From the NCBI GenBank assembly GCA_030041045.1, contig JASHOQ010000018.1, positions 1-64,000 on the forward strand: DNA of 64,000 bases. Reading direction: 5' to 3'. A model generated the notes under the pieces. That model was not told the origin of the DNA and did not search any database. It worked only from the letters and a program-made list of their open reading frames with translations. Of this stretch, positions 40,476 through 49,474 are shown one piece after another (within the stretch, counting starts at the first letter, position 1; every line of letters begins with the position of its first letter). The translations under genes were made by a program, and so were the position numbers. Source of the stretch: Acidobacteriaceae bacterium. Lineage in GTDB: Bacteria; Acidobacteriota; Terriglobia; Terriglobales; Acidobacteriaceae.

Positions 40476-41849
40476 CTATTCCGCCAGCGCATCCGCAATT
40501 CCCAAATGCTCATCCAGCGCCGCAATCCCCAGGTCCAACTCTTCCTTGGTCACGATCAGCGGCGGGGCGATGACGAAATGCGAGACCCACCCCTGGATCG
40601 AGACGCCTTGCGCCATCATCTTGGCCGCGACCTGGTCGACGACCAGCGGCTTGCCTTCCACCTTGTCGCGCATGGTGTTGAAGGGCTGCTTGGTCGCGCG
40701 GTTCTTCACCAGTTCCACGGCAAAGAAGAGTCCCAGACCGCGCACGTCGCCCACGGAAACATGCTTCGCCTTGAGCGCTTCCAGCTTCGCGCGCACATAG
40801 GGTTCGAGCTCTGCTGCGCGCTCCACCAGCTTGAGCCGCTGCATCTCTTCGATGGTGGCCACGGCCGGTCCCAGAGTGAGCGGATGCGCCTCGTAGGTGT
40901 GGCCGTGCGAGAAATAATGGTCTTCGAAATAATCGGCAATCTTCTTCGTCGTGGCGCACAGCCCCAGCGGCACGTACGCAGACGTGATGCCCTTGGCCGT
41001 CACCAGAATGTCCGGCTTCACGCCCCAGTTGTCCACGGCGAACCATTTGCCTGTGCGTCCCCAGCCGGCCATCACCTCGTCGGCAATCAGCAGCACGCCG
41101 TGGCGGTCGCATATCTCGCGCAGCCGAGGAAAGTATTCCGGCGGAGGAACGAGTACGCCGTTGGTGCCGACCACGGGCTCGACGATGATGGCCGCCACGT
41201 CGCTCTCGTTGCGGATCATGTGCTCGATGTAATCGGCGCAGGCAATGTTGCACGCCGGATAGGTGTGCTTGATGGGGCAGTCGTAGCAGTTCGTCTCCGG
41301 CGCGAACACCACATTGGCGATCTTTCCCGCCGGCTCCATGGCCCAGCGCCGCGGGTCGCCGGTGGCGGCAAGCGAGCCCGCCGTCGATCCGTGATAGGAG
41401 CGGTAGCGCGAAATGATCTTGTTCTTGCCTGTCACCATGCGGGCAATCTTGAACGCGGCTTCGTTGGCCTCAGTCCCGCTGGTGGCAAAGAAGAATTTTT
41501 CTATTCCCTTGGGAAGGACCTCGAGGAGCTTCTCGCTGAGGCGCGCACGAGACCTGGTGGCGTAGCCCGGCGCCGCATAGCAAAGCTCGCGCGCTTGCTC
41601 CGCAATGGCCTCTACCACGCGCGGATTCTTGTGTCCCAGGTTCACGCACATCAGCTGCGAGCTGAAGTCGAGATAGCGCTTGCCCGCGCCGTCGGTAAAC
41701 CAGCAGCCCTCCGCATCGGCAACATACAGCGGCTTCCAGCTCTTCTGGAACCGCCAGGTGCCGTAGTTGGTTTCGCGTGTGATGCTCGCGATCTGTTCGC
41801 TGGTGAGAGAGTCCGTCGTGGATTCTGTGCCTGTAAGTTGTGTGCCCAT
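40476..41849 (-). CDS. Class III (omega) aminotransferase
   Basis: This is a 457-residue PLP enzyme. The Lys for PLP is in ILVTAKGITSAYVPLG, the Asp in LLIADEVMAGWGRTG, and the family sequences GTEANEAAFKIAR and FSHGHTYEAHPL are present. It also has cysteine pairs (NCYDCPIKHTYPACNIAC) typical of one subgroup. In this setting it could move the amino group of beta-alanine to pyruvate, giving malonate semialdehyde, the exit from pyrimidine breakdown; other amine substrates cannot be ruled out. Start chosen at ATG 41849. Confidence 0.83.
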   Translation of the reverse strand: MGTQLTGTESTTDSLTSEQIASITRETNYGTWRFQKSWKPLYVADAEGCWFTDGAGKRYLDFSSQLMCVNLGHKNPRVVEAIAEQARELCYAAPGYATRSRARLSEKLLEVLPKGIEKFFFATSGTEANEAAFKIARMVTGKNKIISRYRSYHGSTAGSLAATGDPRRWAMEPAGKIANVVFAPETNCYDCPIKHTYPACNIACADYIEHMIRNESDVAAIIVEPVVGTNGVLVPPPEYFPRLREICDRHGVLLIADEVMAGWGRTGKWFAVDNWGVKPDILVTAKGITSAYVPLGLCATTKKIADYFEDHYFSHGHTYEAHPLTLGPAVATIEEMQRLKLVERAAELEPYVRAKLEALKAKHVSVGDVRGLGLFFAVELVKNRATKQPFNTMRDKVEGKPLVVDQVAAKMMAQGVSIQGWVSHFVIAPPLIVTKEELDLGIAALDEHLGIADALAE

Positions 41850-41928
41850 GGAAGTGCGACCTCCGCACGCATCCATGCTATCAGTCGGGCATTCGGCCAG
41901 GCGGGCCAATTCGCCGCCGGTTCTCGAT

Positions 41929-43647
41929 TCAGGATTGCGCGCTCCGGCCGTCTCGCAAAAGGAAATCGAAGTCGCAGCCTTGGTCGGCCTGGAGCACGCA
42001 TTGCTCAAAGAGCTTCGCGTAGCCGCGCCGGACCGGTTCGCGCCGCGCCGGCTTTTGTTTCCACGCATCGAGCCGCCGCTTGATCTCCGTTTCATCTACC
42101 AGCAGATCGAGCGCGCGCGCCTCCACGTCGAGCCGGATACGGTCGCCCGTTTCCACAACGGCGAGCGGCCCGCCCACGGCGGCCTCGGGCGTAATGTGCA
42201 GGACGACGGTTCCGAAGGCGGTCCCGCTCATGCGCGCATCGGAAAGGCGCACCATGTCTTTGATGCCCGCGCGCGCCAGCTTCATGGGAATCGGCAGCGA
42301 ACCCGCCTCCGGCATCCCCGGCTCGCCCCTGGGCCCGGCGTTGCGCAGCACCAGCACGTCTTCGGCGCGCACGTCGAAATCCGCTGCGTCGATCCGCGCC
42401 GCCATCTCCTCGATCGAATCGAAGACCACCGCGCGCCCCGTGTGGCGCTTCAGCTCCGGCGATGCCGCGGACTGCTTGATGACGGCGCCGCGCGGCGCCA
42501 GGTTTCCGCGCAACACCGCAATTGCGCCTTCTTTCTTAAGCGGCGCTGCGAGAATTCGAATCACATTCTGCCCCGGAACTTCTTCGGCTTGCGCAATCGT
42601 ATCGTCAATCGTGCCTCTGGCGACGTTGCGCGCACTCAGCCGCAAAAAGGGCTTGAGTTGCTTGAGCAGCGCCGGTACTCCGCCCGCGTGATGCAAATGC
42701 TCCATGTAGTGCGCGCCTGAAGGCTTCACATCCACCAGCACCGGAACCTCGCGGCCCACGCGGTCGAGCGCATCCAGATCGAACTCCACGCCCGCGCGGC
42801 CGGCAATGGCGGCCAGATGAATCACCGCGTTGGTTGAGCCGCCGATCGCCTGCAGCACCACCATGGCGTTGTGCACGGAGTCAGCCGTGATCAGCTCATC
42901 CGGCCGTGGGCTCCCGCGCTTGGCCATCTCCGCCGCGCAGCGCCCGCTGGCCTCGGCAATGCGCTTGCGGTCGGCGTGCACTGCCGGCGCGGTCGCGCTC
43001 ATGGGGAGGCCGAGCCCCATCGCCTCCAGCACGCACGCCATGGTGCTGGCCGTGCCCATCACCATGCACGTGCCCACGGAAGGCGCCAGCCGCCCGCTGA
43101 TTCGTTCCATCTCCGCCGCATCGATTCTTCCGCCGCGAAATTCGCTCCACAGCCGCCGGCAATCCGTGCACGCGCCCAGCACTTCGCCGCGATAATGGCC
43201 CACCACCATCGGCCCCGTGGGCAGCAACACCGTGGGCAGATTTGCGCTGGCCGCGGCCATGGTCTGCGCCGGCAGCGTCTTGTCGCATCCGCCGATGGCC
43301 ACCACCGCGTCCATCGGCTGCGCGCGCATCATCTCCTCGGTATCCATCGCCATCAGGTTGCGCAGAAACATCGAGGTGGGGTGCGCAAAGCTTTCGTGAA
43401 TGGAGATGGTGGGAAACGCCATGGGCAATGCGCCCGCCAGCAGCACGCCGCGCTTCACGCATTCCATCAGCTCCGGAACGTTGCCGTGGCAGGGATTGTA
43501 ATCGCTCGCCGTGTTGGCAATGCCCACAATCGGCCGCTCCAGCGCATCGTCGGAGTAGCCCATGGCCTTGATGAAAACCTTGCGCAGAAAAAGCGAGAAC
43601 GCCACGTCGCCGTACCCGGGCAATCCCTTGCGCAAGCCGGAGCTCAT
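41929..43647 (-). CDS. IlvD/Edd-family dehydratase
   Basis: This is a 572-residue Fe-S dehydratase of the dihydroxy-acid/sugar-acid family. Cluster cysteines are in NPCHGN, IGGCDKTLPAQ and the later SVGTCMVMGTASTMAC; the C-terminal blocks GRAVVFDS, LVLRNAGPRGEPGMPE and LSDARMSGTAFG are typical. Its start MSSGLRKGLPGYGDVAFSLF resembles a subgroup of sugar-acid or related dehydratases rather than classic IlvD. I chose ATG 43647, preceded by GGGAGAA. Substrate unknown; it follows the aminotransferase upstream by 79 bp on the same strand. Confidence 0.85.
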   Translation of the reverse strand: MSSGLRKGLPGYGDVAFSLFLRKVFIKAMGYSDDALERPIVGIANTASDYNPCHGNVPELMECVKRGVLLAGALPMAFPTISIHESFAHPTSMFLRNLMAMDTEEMMRAQPMDAVVAIGGCDKTLPAQTMAAASANLPTVLLPTGPMVVGHYRGEVLGACTDCRRLWSEFRGGRIDAAEMERISGRLAPSVGTCMVMGTASTMACVLEAMGLGLPMSATAPAVHADRKRIAEASGRCAAEMAKRGSPRPDELITADSVHNAMVVLQAIGGSTNAVIHLAAIAGRAGVEFDLDALDRVGREVPVLVDVKPSGAHYMEHLHHAGGVPALLKQLKPFLRLSARNVARGTIDDTIAQAEEVPGQNVIRILAAPLKKEGAIAVLRGNLAPRGAVIKQSAASPELKRHTGRAVVFDSIEEMAARIDAADFDVRAEDVLVLRNAGPRGEPGMPEAGSLPIPMKLARAGIKDMVRLSDARMSGTAFGTVVLHITPEAAVGGPLAVVETGDRIRLDVEARALDLLVDETEIKRRLDAWKQKPARREPVRRGYAKLFEQCVLQADQGCDFDFLLRDGRSAQS

Positions 43648-43889
43648 CGCGCGTTCTCCCAACGGCGCCCGTGGCCGCGCATGCACTCGCCCGCCATCGG
43701 CGCGGGTCCTTCGTTGAATCCGCAATCCATAGGCCGTTTTCGCCAGAGCCATCATAGCAGCGCCCGCTCTCCGCTTTCCGCGCCCCCGCACCCGCGTCTG
43801 CGACGCTCTTCCATAACCGTCCGCGTGCCAAAATGTCTCTGCTTTCCTACAATGCCCTTGAGAATCGCTTCAGCAACGGAGGTTGCCGG

Positions 43890-45044
43890 ATGCGGAAATG
43901 GGCACTCGCGGCCGCGCTCGTGGCAATCGCCGCCCCCGTCTCCGCCGGACGGCCGGCAGTCACCCACGCGGTCACTGTGAGCCAGCTCGCGCAGATGCTG
44001 GACCGCGTCCACCACCGCTGGGACGGCAGGCTTGCCAAACAGATCTCCGACATGAAGCTCACCGAGCGCCTGAGCGCGTCCCGTCTCGCGCGCCTTCAAA
44101 CGCAACTGCCCGGTTCGCAATCCAGGGAAGCTCTGCTCGCCATCGCCGGCGAATCGGCCTTTCTCGATCTGCCCGCGGACGAGATCCCCTCGAATCCCGC
44201 ACCCTCCACCGCCGCGCAGGCCGCGCTTCTTGCTGAGGCGAGCGCTTTCGTGAGCAAGACCATCGATCGATTGCCCAGCTTCACGGCCACGCGCGAGACC
44301 ACGCGCTTTGAGGGAACGGCCACGGTGATCTCCGGCCGCCTGCAAACCGAATTCTTCACCCTCAATCTCTGGCGTGCGCCCTCCGCGGTCAACTGGGAGT
44401 GCCCGGGTGAGCCGAAGATCGGCTACCGGCGCCTCAGCATCATCGACCGCACGCGGGTCGCCGTGGTTTATCGCCACGGCCACGAACTGCATGCGCTCGG
44501 CGAAAAGGGAGGGGAATTCGAGTGCCCCGAAAACAGCGTGAGCACCACGGAAGAATTCGGCCAGGTGCTCGCGTGGATTCCTGGCGCTATTGCGCAGGGC
44601 AAAGTAACCTGGAGCCACTGGGAGCGCGGCGCCGCCGGCCTGGTTGCCGTCTTTCAATATTCCGCGCTGGTGCCGTTGAGGTCCGCCGAGCCGGTCGCGG
44701 GGCGCGGGGAAATCGCCCTCGACCCGGCCAACGGGACCATCCTCCGGCTTACGGAAGTACAGTCCTGGGGCGAGCATGAGGCGGGATACAACGGCAATCC
44801 GGGATACGATGCGACTGTGGAATGCGAACGCGAAGTTGATTTTGGCCCCGTCAACATAGGCGGCAGCGTCTTCTACGGCCCCGTTCACCGCGTGGCCATC
44901 TATCGCGCCCCCATTCTCTGGCCGCGCGGATCGGCCCCGGAGATCGATGCAATTTACCGCCAGAACGGCCTGGCCGAGTCACCGCTCCTCGAGTACCTGA
45001 ACGACGTCACCTTTACGGGTTATCGCCTCTACAGCGCGCGGTAA
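43890..45044 (+). CDS. Secreted protein of unknown function
   Basis: This is a 384-residue protein with a signal peptide (residues 1 to about 19, MRKWALAAALVAIAAPVSA). GGAGG precedes the ATG at 43890. The mature part has an N-terminal helical segment and a large beta-rich domain (FTATRETTRFEGTATV, WSHWERGAAGLVAVFQYSALVP, and a Gly/Tyr-rich end). I recognise no named domain; it resembles acidobacterial secreted proteins of unknown role. It is a single gene, with 226 bp of unremarkable sequence after it. Confidence 0.65.
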   Translation: MRKWALAAALVAIAAPVSAGRPAVTHAVTVSQLAQMLDRVHHRWDGRLAKQISDMKLTERLSASRLARLQTQLPGSQSREALLAIAGESAFLDLPADEIPSNPAPSTAAQAALLAEASAFVSKTIDRLPSFTATRETTRFEGTATVISGRLQTEFFTLNLWRAPSAVNWECPGEPKIGYRRLSIIDRTRVAVVYRHGHELHALGEKGGEFECPENSVSTTEEFGQVLAWIPGAIAQGKVTWSHWERGAAGLVAVFQYSALVPLRSAEPVAGRGEIALDPANGTILRLTEVQSWGEHEAGYNGNPGYDATVECEREVDFGPVNIGGSVFYGPVHRVAIYRAPILWPRGSAPEIDAIYRQNGLAESPLLEYLNDVTFTGYRLYSAR

Positions 45045-45270
45045 CCCGCTCTGAGCGCTGCCTCAAACCCCTCGCGGTACCCCTCCCGCGCTCCTCTGCG
45101 CGGCCCTTCACCCCGGCGCGAGTGCAACTAAAGAAGCATTTTGGCCGGAGTACACACGTCGGTAACATACAGGCGGGAGGTCGGTCAAGATCGCCCCGGT
45201 TTGGGCCGGCAGGCCGTCAGCAAGCGCAGCAAGGCGTGTGCCTGCCGCGCGAGCAACTTGACCATGCGCG

Positions 45271-47796
45271 ATGACGTTTAGGGTGAAGGCTCTCGTGTGC
45301 TTGGTGGTGGCTGGCGCTGTGGCGAGCCTGAGCCTGACCTCCGGCCACGCCTCCGTCGAGTGGGTGCACTTTACGGTGTATCTGCTCGCCATCCTGCTCA
45401 GCTCGGGAATGAAGGTGGCGCTGCCCAAGACCGAAAGCACCGTCTCCGTCAATTTCCCCTTCATTCTTCTCGGCATTCTGCAGATGTCCCCGCTCCAGGC
45501 CGTCATCCTTGCGGTTTCGAGCGTGGTTGCGCAATGCCGTTTCCGCGTGGTCAAGCCGTTTACGCTGGTTCAGATTCTCTTCAATGTGGCCAGTGTCACC
45601 ACCGCCACGGTGCTTGCCTGCCTCACCTACGCGGAGTGCCTCAGGCTTCTCAACGGCGAGGTCACGCCGGCGCTCGCTGTCGCCTCCACGGTTTTGTTCG
45701 TCGCCACTTCGGCTCCCGTCACCCTCATCCTCGCCTGGGATTCGCACACCTCTCCGCTGACCGAGTGGCGCCAGGAGTACCTCTGGTACACACCCTTTTA
45801 TCTCGTCGGCGCCGTCATCGCCGCGTCCGCGAACTTCATCGGCGACCGCTACGGCTGGCTCACTTCGCTGCTTCTCATTCCCATGGTCTACATCGTCTAC
45901 CGCGCTTACTGCGCGCAGATGGCCATTGTGCGCGACCGCGAGCGCCACGTTCTGGAAACCGAAGCCCTGCATCTGCGCACCATTGAAGCGCTGGCCATGG
46001 CCGTCGAAGCCAAGGACCAGAATACCCATCGCCATCTGATGCGCGTCCGCGTCTACGTCACGGAGCTGGGCAAGGTGATGGGCCTCGAAAAGCCCCTCAT
46101 GCAGGCGCTCACCAGCGCGGCGTTCCTGCATGACATCGGCAAGCTCGCCGTTCCCGAGCACATCATCAACAAGCCCGGCAAGCTTACCCCGGAAGAGTTC
46201 GAGAAGATGAAGATTCATCCCGTCGTGGGCGCCGACATTCTCGAACGCATCAATTTCCCTTACCCCGTCGTTCCCATCGTGCGCGGTCACCACGAGGCGT
46301 GGGACGGCAGCGGCTATCCCGACGGACTCAAGGGCGAAGAGATCCCCATCGGCGCGCGCATCCTCACCGCCGTCGACTGCTTCGATGCGCTTGCCTCCGA
46401 CCGGCCCTATCGCAAAGCCATGTCCATCGACGAAGCCATGGCGTTCGTCAAGAAGAGAGCCGGCATCCAGTTCGACCCCGCCATCGTCAAGCTGCTTGAA
46501 GAGCGTTATCCGCAGCTCGAGGAACTGGCGCGGCAGGAGATCGAGCGCGGCATGAAGCCGCTCAAGACCGATCTCTTCATTGAACGCGGCGCCGCGCCGG
46601 GCAACGGATTCGAGCCGGAGCCGGGAAAGATGCCCGCATCGGTGCCGGCAAACGCGCAGCCTGCCGGCGCGCACGAGCTCGTCGCCGCTGCCGGCCAGGA
46701 GGCCAAGCTGCTCTTCGAGTTAAGCCGGCTCATGGGAACCTCACTCGGCGCCGGCGATTTGAGCGCCATGCTCGCGCGCCTTCTGCACACGCTCATTCCG
46801 CACGATTGCCTCGCCGTCTACCGCAAGCGGGAAGATTCCATGGTCCTGCTCTTTTCCGAAGGCCGCCTTGCTGAAGCCTTCTCGGGCGACCCCATTCCCG
46901 TCGGCGAAGGTCTCTCCGGCTGGGTTGCCGAAACCAGCCGGCCCATCTTCAACGGCAATCCCACGGTCGAGCCCAATTTCCGCCGCGGCAGCGCGTTGTT
47001 CACGGAAAACAGCTCCGCGCTTTCGATCCCGCTCCTCGATCTTCGCGGCGCCGTGTTGGGCGCTCTCACCCTCTGCTCCAGCTCGAGCGCCGCATTCACG
47101 CGTGACCACCTTCGCGCGCTCGAGGCTGCCGGCGCCGGTTTTTCGCTCTCGCTTGAAAACGCGCTGCGCGTTTCCGCTCCCCGGACCGACGCTGCATTTG
47201 ATCCCCTCACCGGGCTCATGAATGCGCGGCAATTTTACGCGCGCCTCGAAACGCAAATCGGAGCCCAAATCGAAACCCACGTCGCAGCCCGCGCCGCCGT
47301 CGAGGGCGGAGCCGGCGTGGATACTAATAGCGGCGCGCCGGCGGCAAAAGCCAAGTCGTCCGCGCCGGCGTTCGCCGTCGCCGTCTGCGATCTCAATTCC
47401 TTCAAAAACGTAAACGACCGCTACGGCCAGTTCGCCGGCGACGCCCTGCTGCGTGTTCTTGCGCGTGAGTTTCGCCGCTCGGTGAGCGACACCGAAGCCC
47501 TGGCCCGCACCGGCGGCGACGATTTCGCTCTGCTTTATACGGACGTGGCTATCACTCCCGCGGAAATTCGCCTCCAGGCGCTCAAGCAGGCCGCGCACCG
47601 CGCGTGCATGGAGCTTGGAATCGAGCTCGACGTCTCGCTCTGCGCCGGCATCGCCGTCTGCCCGCGGGATGGCTCCACGGCCGAGGAGCTTCTCGGCGTA
47701 GCCCAGCGCCATCTCATCCAGCGCAAGCAGCTCTTCTACGAGGAACGCCGGAAAGCCGAAGCCTGTTCCGCCCTCGAGGGCTCCTTTTCGCTATGA
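45271..47796 (+). CDS. Membrane HD-GYP / GAF / GGDEF signalling protein
   Basis: This is an 841-residue protein. Residues 1-215 hold about seven membrane segments, a sensor-like region. An HD-GYP domain follows (HDIGK at 287-291, HHEAWDGSGYPDG at 340-352), normally a cyclic di-GMP phosphodiesterase, with the metal and GYP residues in place. A GAF-type sensor lies at about 475-640 and a GGDEF domain at 645-830, whose motif reads GGDDF at 748-752. It may thus be a phosphodiesterase with a weak or inactive cyclase. Its stop overlaps the following permease gene by ATGA. Confidence 0.88.
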   Translation: MTFRVKALVCLVVAGAVASLSLTSGHASVEWVHFTVYLLAILLSSGMKVALPKTESTVSVNFPFILLGILQMSPLQAVILAVSSVVAQCRFRVVKPFTLVQILFNVASVTTATVLACLTYAECLRLLNGEVTPALAVASTVLFVATSAPVTLILAWDSHTSPLTEWRQEYLWYTPFYLVGAVIAASANFIGDRYGWLTSLLLIPMVYIVYRAYCAQMAIVRDRERHVLETEALHLRTIEALAMAVEAKDQNTHRHLMRVRVYVTELGKVMGLEKPLMQALTSAAFLHDIGKLAVPEHIINKPGKLTPEEFEKMKIHPVVGADILERINFPYPVVPIVRGHHEAWDGSGYPDGLKGEEIPIGARILTAVDCFDALASDRPYRKAMSIDEAMAFVKKRAGIQFDPAIVKLLEERYPQLEELARQEIERGMKPLKTDLFIERGAAPGNGFEPEPGKMPASVPANAQPAGAHELVAAAGQEAKLLFELSRLMGTSLGAGDLSAMLARLLHTLIPHDCLAVYRKREDSMVLLFSEGRLAEAFSGDPIPVGEGLSGWVAETSRPIFNGNPTVEPNFRRGSALFTENSSALSIPLLDLRGAVLGALTLCSSSSAAFTRDHLRALEAAGAGFSLSLENALRVSAPRTDAAFDPLTGLMNARQFYARLETQIGAQIETHVAARAAVEGGAGVDTNSGAPAAKAKSSAPAFAVAVCDLNSFKNVNDRYGQFAGDALLRVLAREFRRSVSDTEALARTGGDDFALLYTDVAITPAEIRLQALKQAAHRACMELGIELDVSLCAGIAVCPRDGSTAEELLGVAQRHLIQRKQLFYEERRKAEACSALEGSFSL

Positions 47797-48680
47797 GGCC
47801 GGCTCTCTCCGCGGCAAAATGGTTGGCGCGTACCCTGGCCATCGTGCTTTTCGTTCTGGTCGGTTCAACCCTTCTCGTCCGCTTCGCTCCCGGATACCTG
47901 AGCGATGCGCGCGAGATGGATGCGCGCTACGGCGACGCCGCCCGCGTTGAGCTCTCCGCGGAAGCGGCGCGCAGCCATTCGCTTCCGCACCTTCTCGCCG
48001 TTGAAGTGTACGGATGGGCGCACGGCGATGCCGGCTTGTCGCGGCAATACGGCGTTCCCGTCTCCGCTCTTCTCGCCCCGCGCCTGGCCGTGACCGGTGG
48101 CCTTCTGCTGCGCTCGCTCCCGCTTGCCTGGGCGCTTGCTTTGCTGGCTTCGCTCGCCTCCAGCGCCATCCGCAATCGCTCCCTGGCCCTGCTCTGGCAA
48201 GGGCCCGCGGCGCTGCTGCTCGCCGTGCCCACCGCCGCCATGGCCACCGTGTGCCTGCTCGCCGGCAGTGGGGGCCCGGTGCTGGTCATGGCGCTTCTGC
48301 TCGCGGCCCGCGACTTCAAATTCCTCCATCACGCGCTGCGCAAGGCCTGGCTCGATCCCCATCTGCTGCACGCCCGCGCGCAAGGCCTGCGCGCCCATCG
48401 CCTCATGGCCGCGCACATCCTCCCCTCCCTCGCGCCCCAGCTTGCCGCGCTGGCCTCGCTTTCGCTCGTCACCGCGCTCAGCGCGCTGGTTCCTGTCGAG
48501 GTGATCTTCAACGTGCCCGGCCTTGGCCAGCTCGCCTGGAACGCAGCGCTCAACCGCGATCTTCCCGTGCTTCTGGCCGTCACCATGATCATGGCCCTCG
48601 CCGTCACGCTCGCCGGCATGCTCTCAGGGCGACAGGACGCCCAAGGAGAAGCCCAGCAGGAAGTCTGGAGGAGCGCATGA
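47793..48680 (+). CDS. Peptide-type ABC transporter permease, DppB-like
   Basis: This is a 295-residue membrane permease of the dipeptide/oligopeptide/nickel family. It has about six hydrophobic segments; the EAA-like loop is in AHILPSLAPQLAALASLSLVTALSALVPVE, with VIFNVPGLGQLAWNAALNRD at the family end. Short for DppB. ATGA overlaps on both sides couple it to the signalling gene before and to the second permease after. Confidence 0.82.
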   Translation: MRPALSAAKWLARTLAIVLFVLVGSTLLVRFAPGYLSDAREMDARYGDAARVELSAEAARSHSLPHLLAVEVYGWAHGDAGLSRQYGVPVSALLAPRLAVTGGLLLRSLPLAWALALLASLASSAIRNRSLALLWQGPAALLLAVPTAAMATVCLLAGSGGPVLVMALLLAARDFKFLHHALRKAWLDPHLLHARAQGLRAHRLMAAHILPSLAPQLAALASLSLVTALSALVPVEVIFNVPGLGQLAWNAALNRDLPVLLAVTMIMALAVTLAGMLSGRQDAQGEAQQEVWRSA

Positions 48681-49474
48681 GGCTCAAGCTCGTCGCCGCA
48701 TTCCTGCTTGCCGCAGTCATCCTTGCCTCCGCGATCATCGTCGCCAGGCCCGGCGCAAGTTATTCCCGGCAGGATCGCTCGAGCCTGCTCGCCGGCGCCT
48801 CGCTCCGCCATCCCGCGGGCACTGACGCGCTCGGCCGCGACCGCCTGGTGCGCGTGGCCGCCGCGCTTCTGCTCAGCCTGGTCGGCGCGTTCCTCGCCTC
48901 GGCGCTTACCACTTCCATTGCCGCCGGCATGGGCACGCTCGCCGCCTTCGCTCCCCGTCCCATCGGCGCGCTCTGCCTGCTGGGCTGCGATGTTTTCCTG
49001 GCGCTTCCCTGGATGTTTCTGCTCATGATGGTGCGCTCGGCGCTTCCTCTTTCGGCTTCACCGTTGAGCTCGGCGGCCATCACCTTTCTCGTGCTCGCCG
49101 CGCTCGGCTGGCCGGCCTGTGCGCGCGCCGTCCATCGCGGCGCCCTCAACCTGCGCCGCGCCGATTGGATGCTGCACGCGCGCGCCTCCGGCCTGCGCGG
49201 CATCCAGCTTGTCCGCTGCGTCACGCCCAACCTCATCCCGCTCCTTCTTCCGCAATTCCTCGTCTCCATTCCCGCCTTCGTCATTGCTGAAGCCAATCTC
49301 GGCGCCATCGGCCTCGGCATCGGCGAGCCGCTGCCTTCCTGGGGCGGCATGCTGCTCGAGCTCGACAACTCCGCCATGCTCTTTGCCACGCGCTGGGTCT
49401 ACTTTCCCGTAGCCTTGCTGGTGCTGGTTCTGCTTCTTCTTGAAGCCGTCGCCCCCAGCGACCTTGAGGCGTGA
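48677..49474 (+). CDS. Peptide-type ABC transporter permease, DppC-like
   Basis: This is a 265-residue permease with about six membrane segments. HPAGTDALGRDRLVRVAAA is the N-terminal DppC signature and ARASGLRGIQLVRCVTPNLIPLLLPQF the EAA loop, followed by EANLGAIGLGIGEPLPSWGGML. It pairs with the DppB-like permease. The stop abuts the start of the binding-protein gene. Confidence 0.87.
   Translation: MRLKLVAAFLLAAVILASAIIVARPGASYSRQDRSSLLAGASLRHPAGTDALGRDRLVRVAAALLLSLVGAFLASALTTSIAAGMGTLAAFAPRPIGALCLLGCDVFLALPWMFLLMMVRSALPLSASPLSSAAITFLVLAALGWPACARAVHRGALNLRRADWMLHARASGLRGIQLVRCVTPNLIPLLLPQFLVSIPAFVIAEANLGAIGLGIGEPLPSWGGMLLELDNSAMLFATRWVYFPVALLVLVLLLLEAVAPSDLEA

Noticed and set aside
40506-42083. 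Rightward 525-residue frame opposite the aminotransferase
   Set aside because: It is antisense to a clear PLP enzyme, with no family likeness and no ribosome site.
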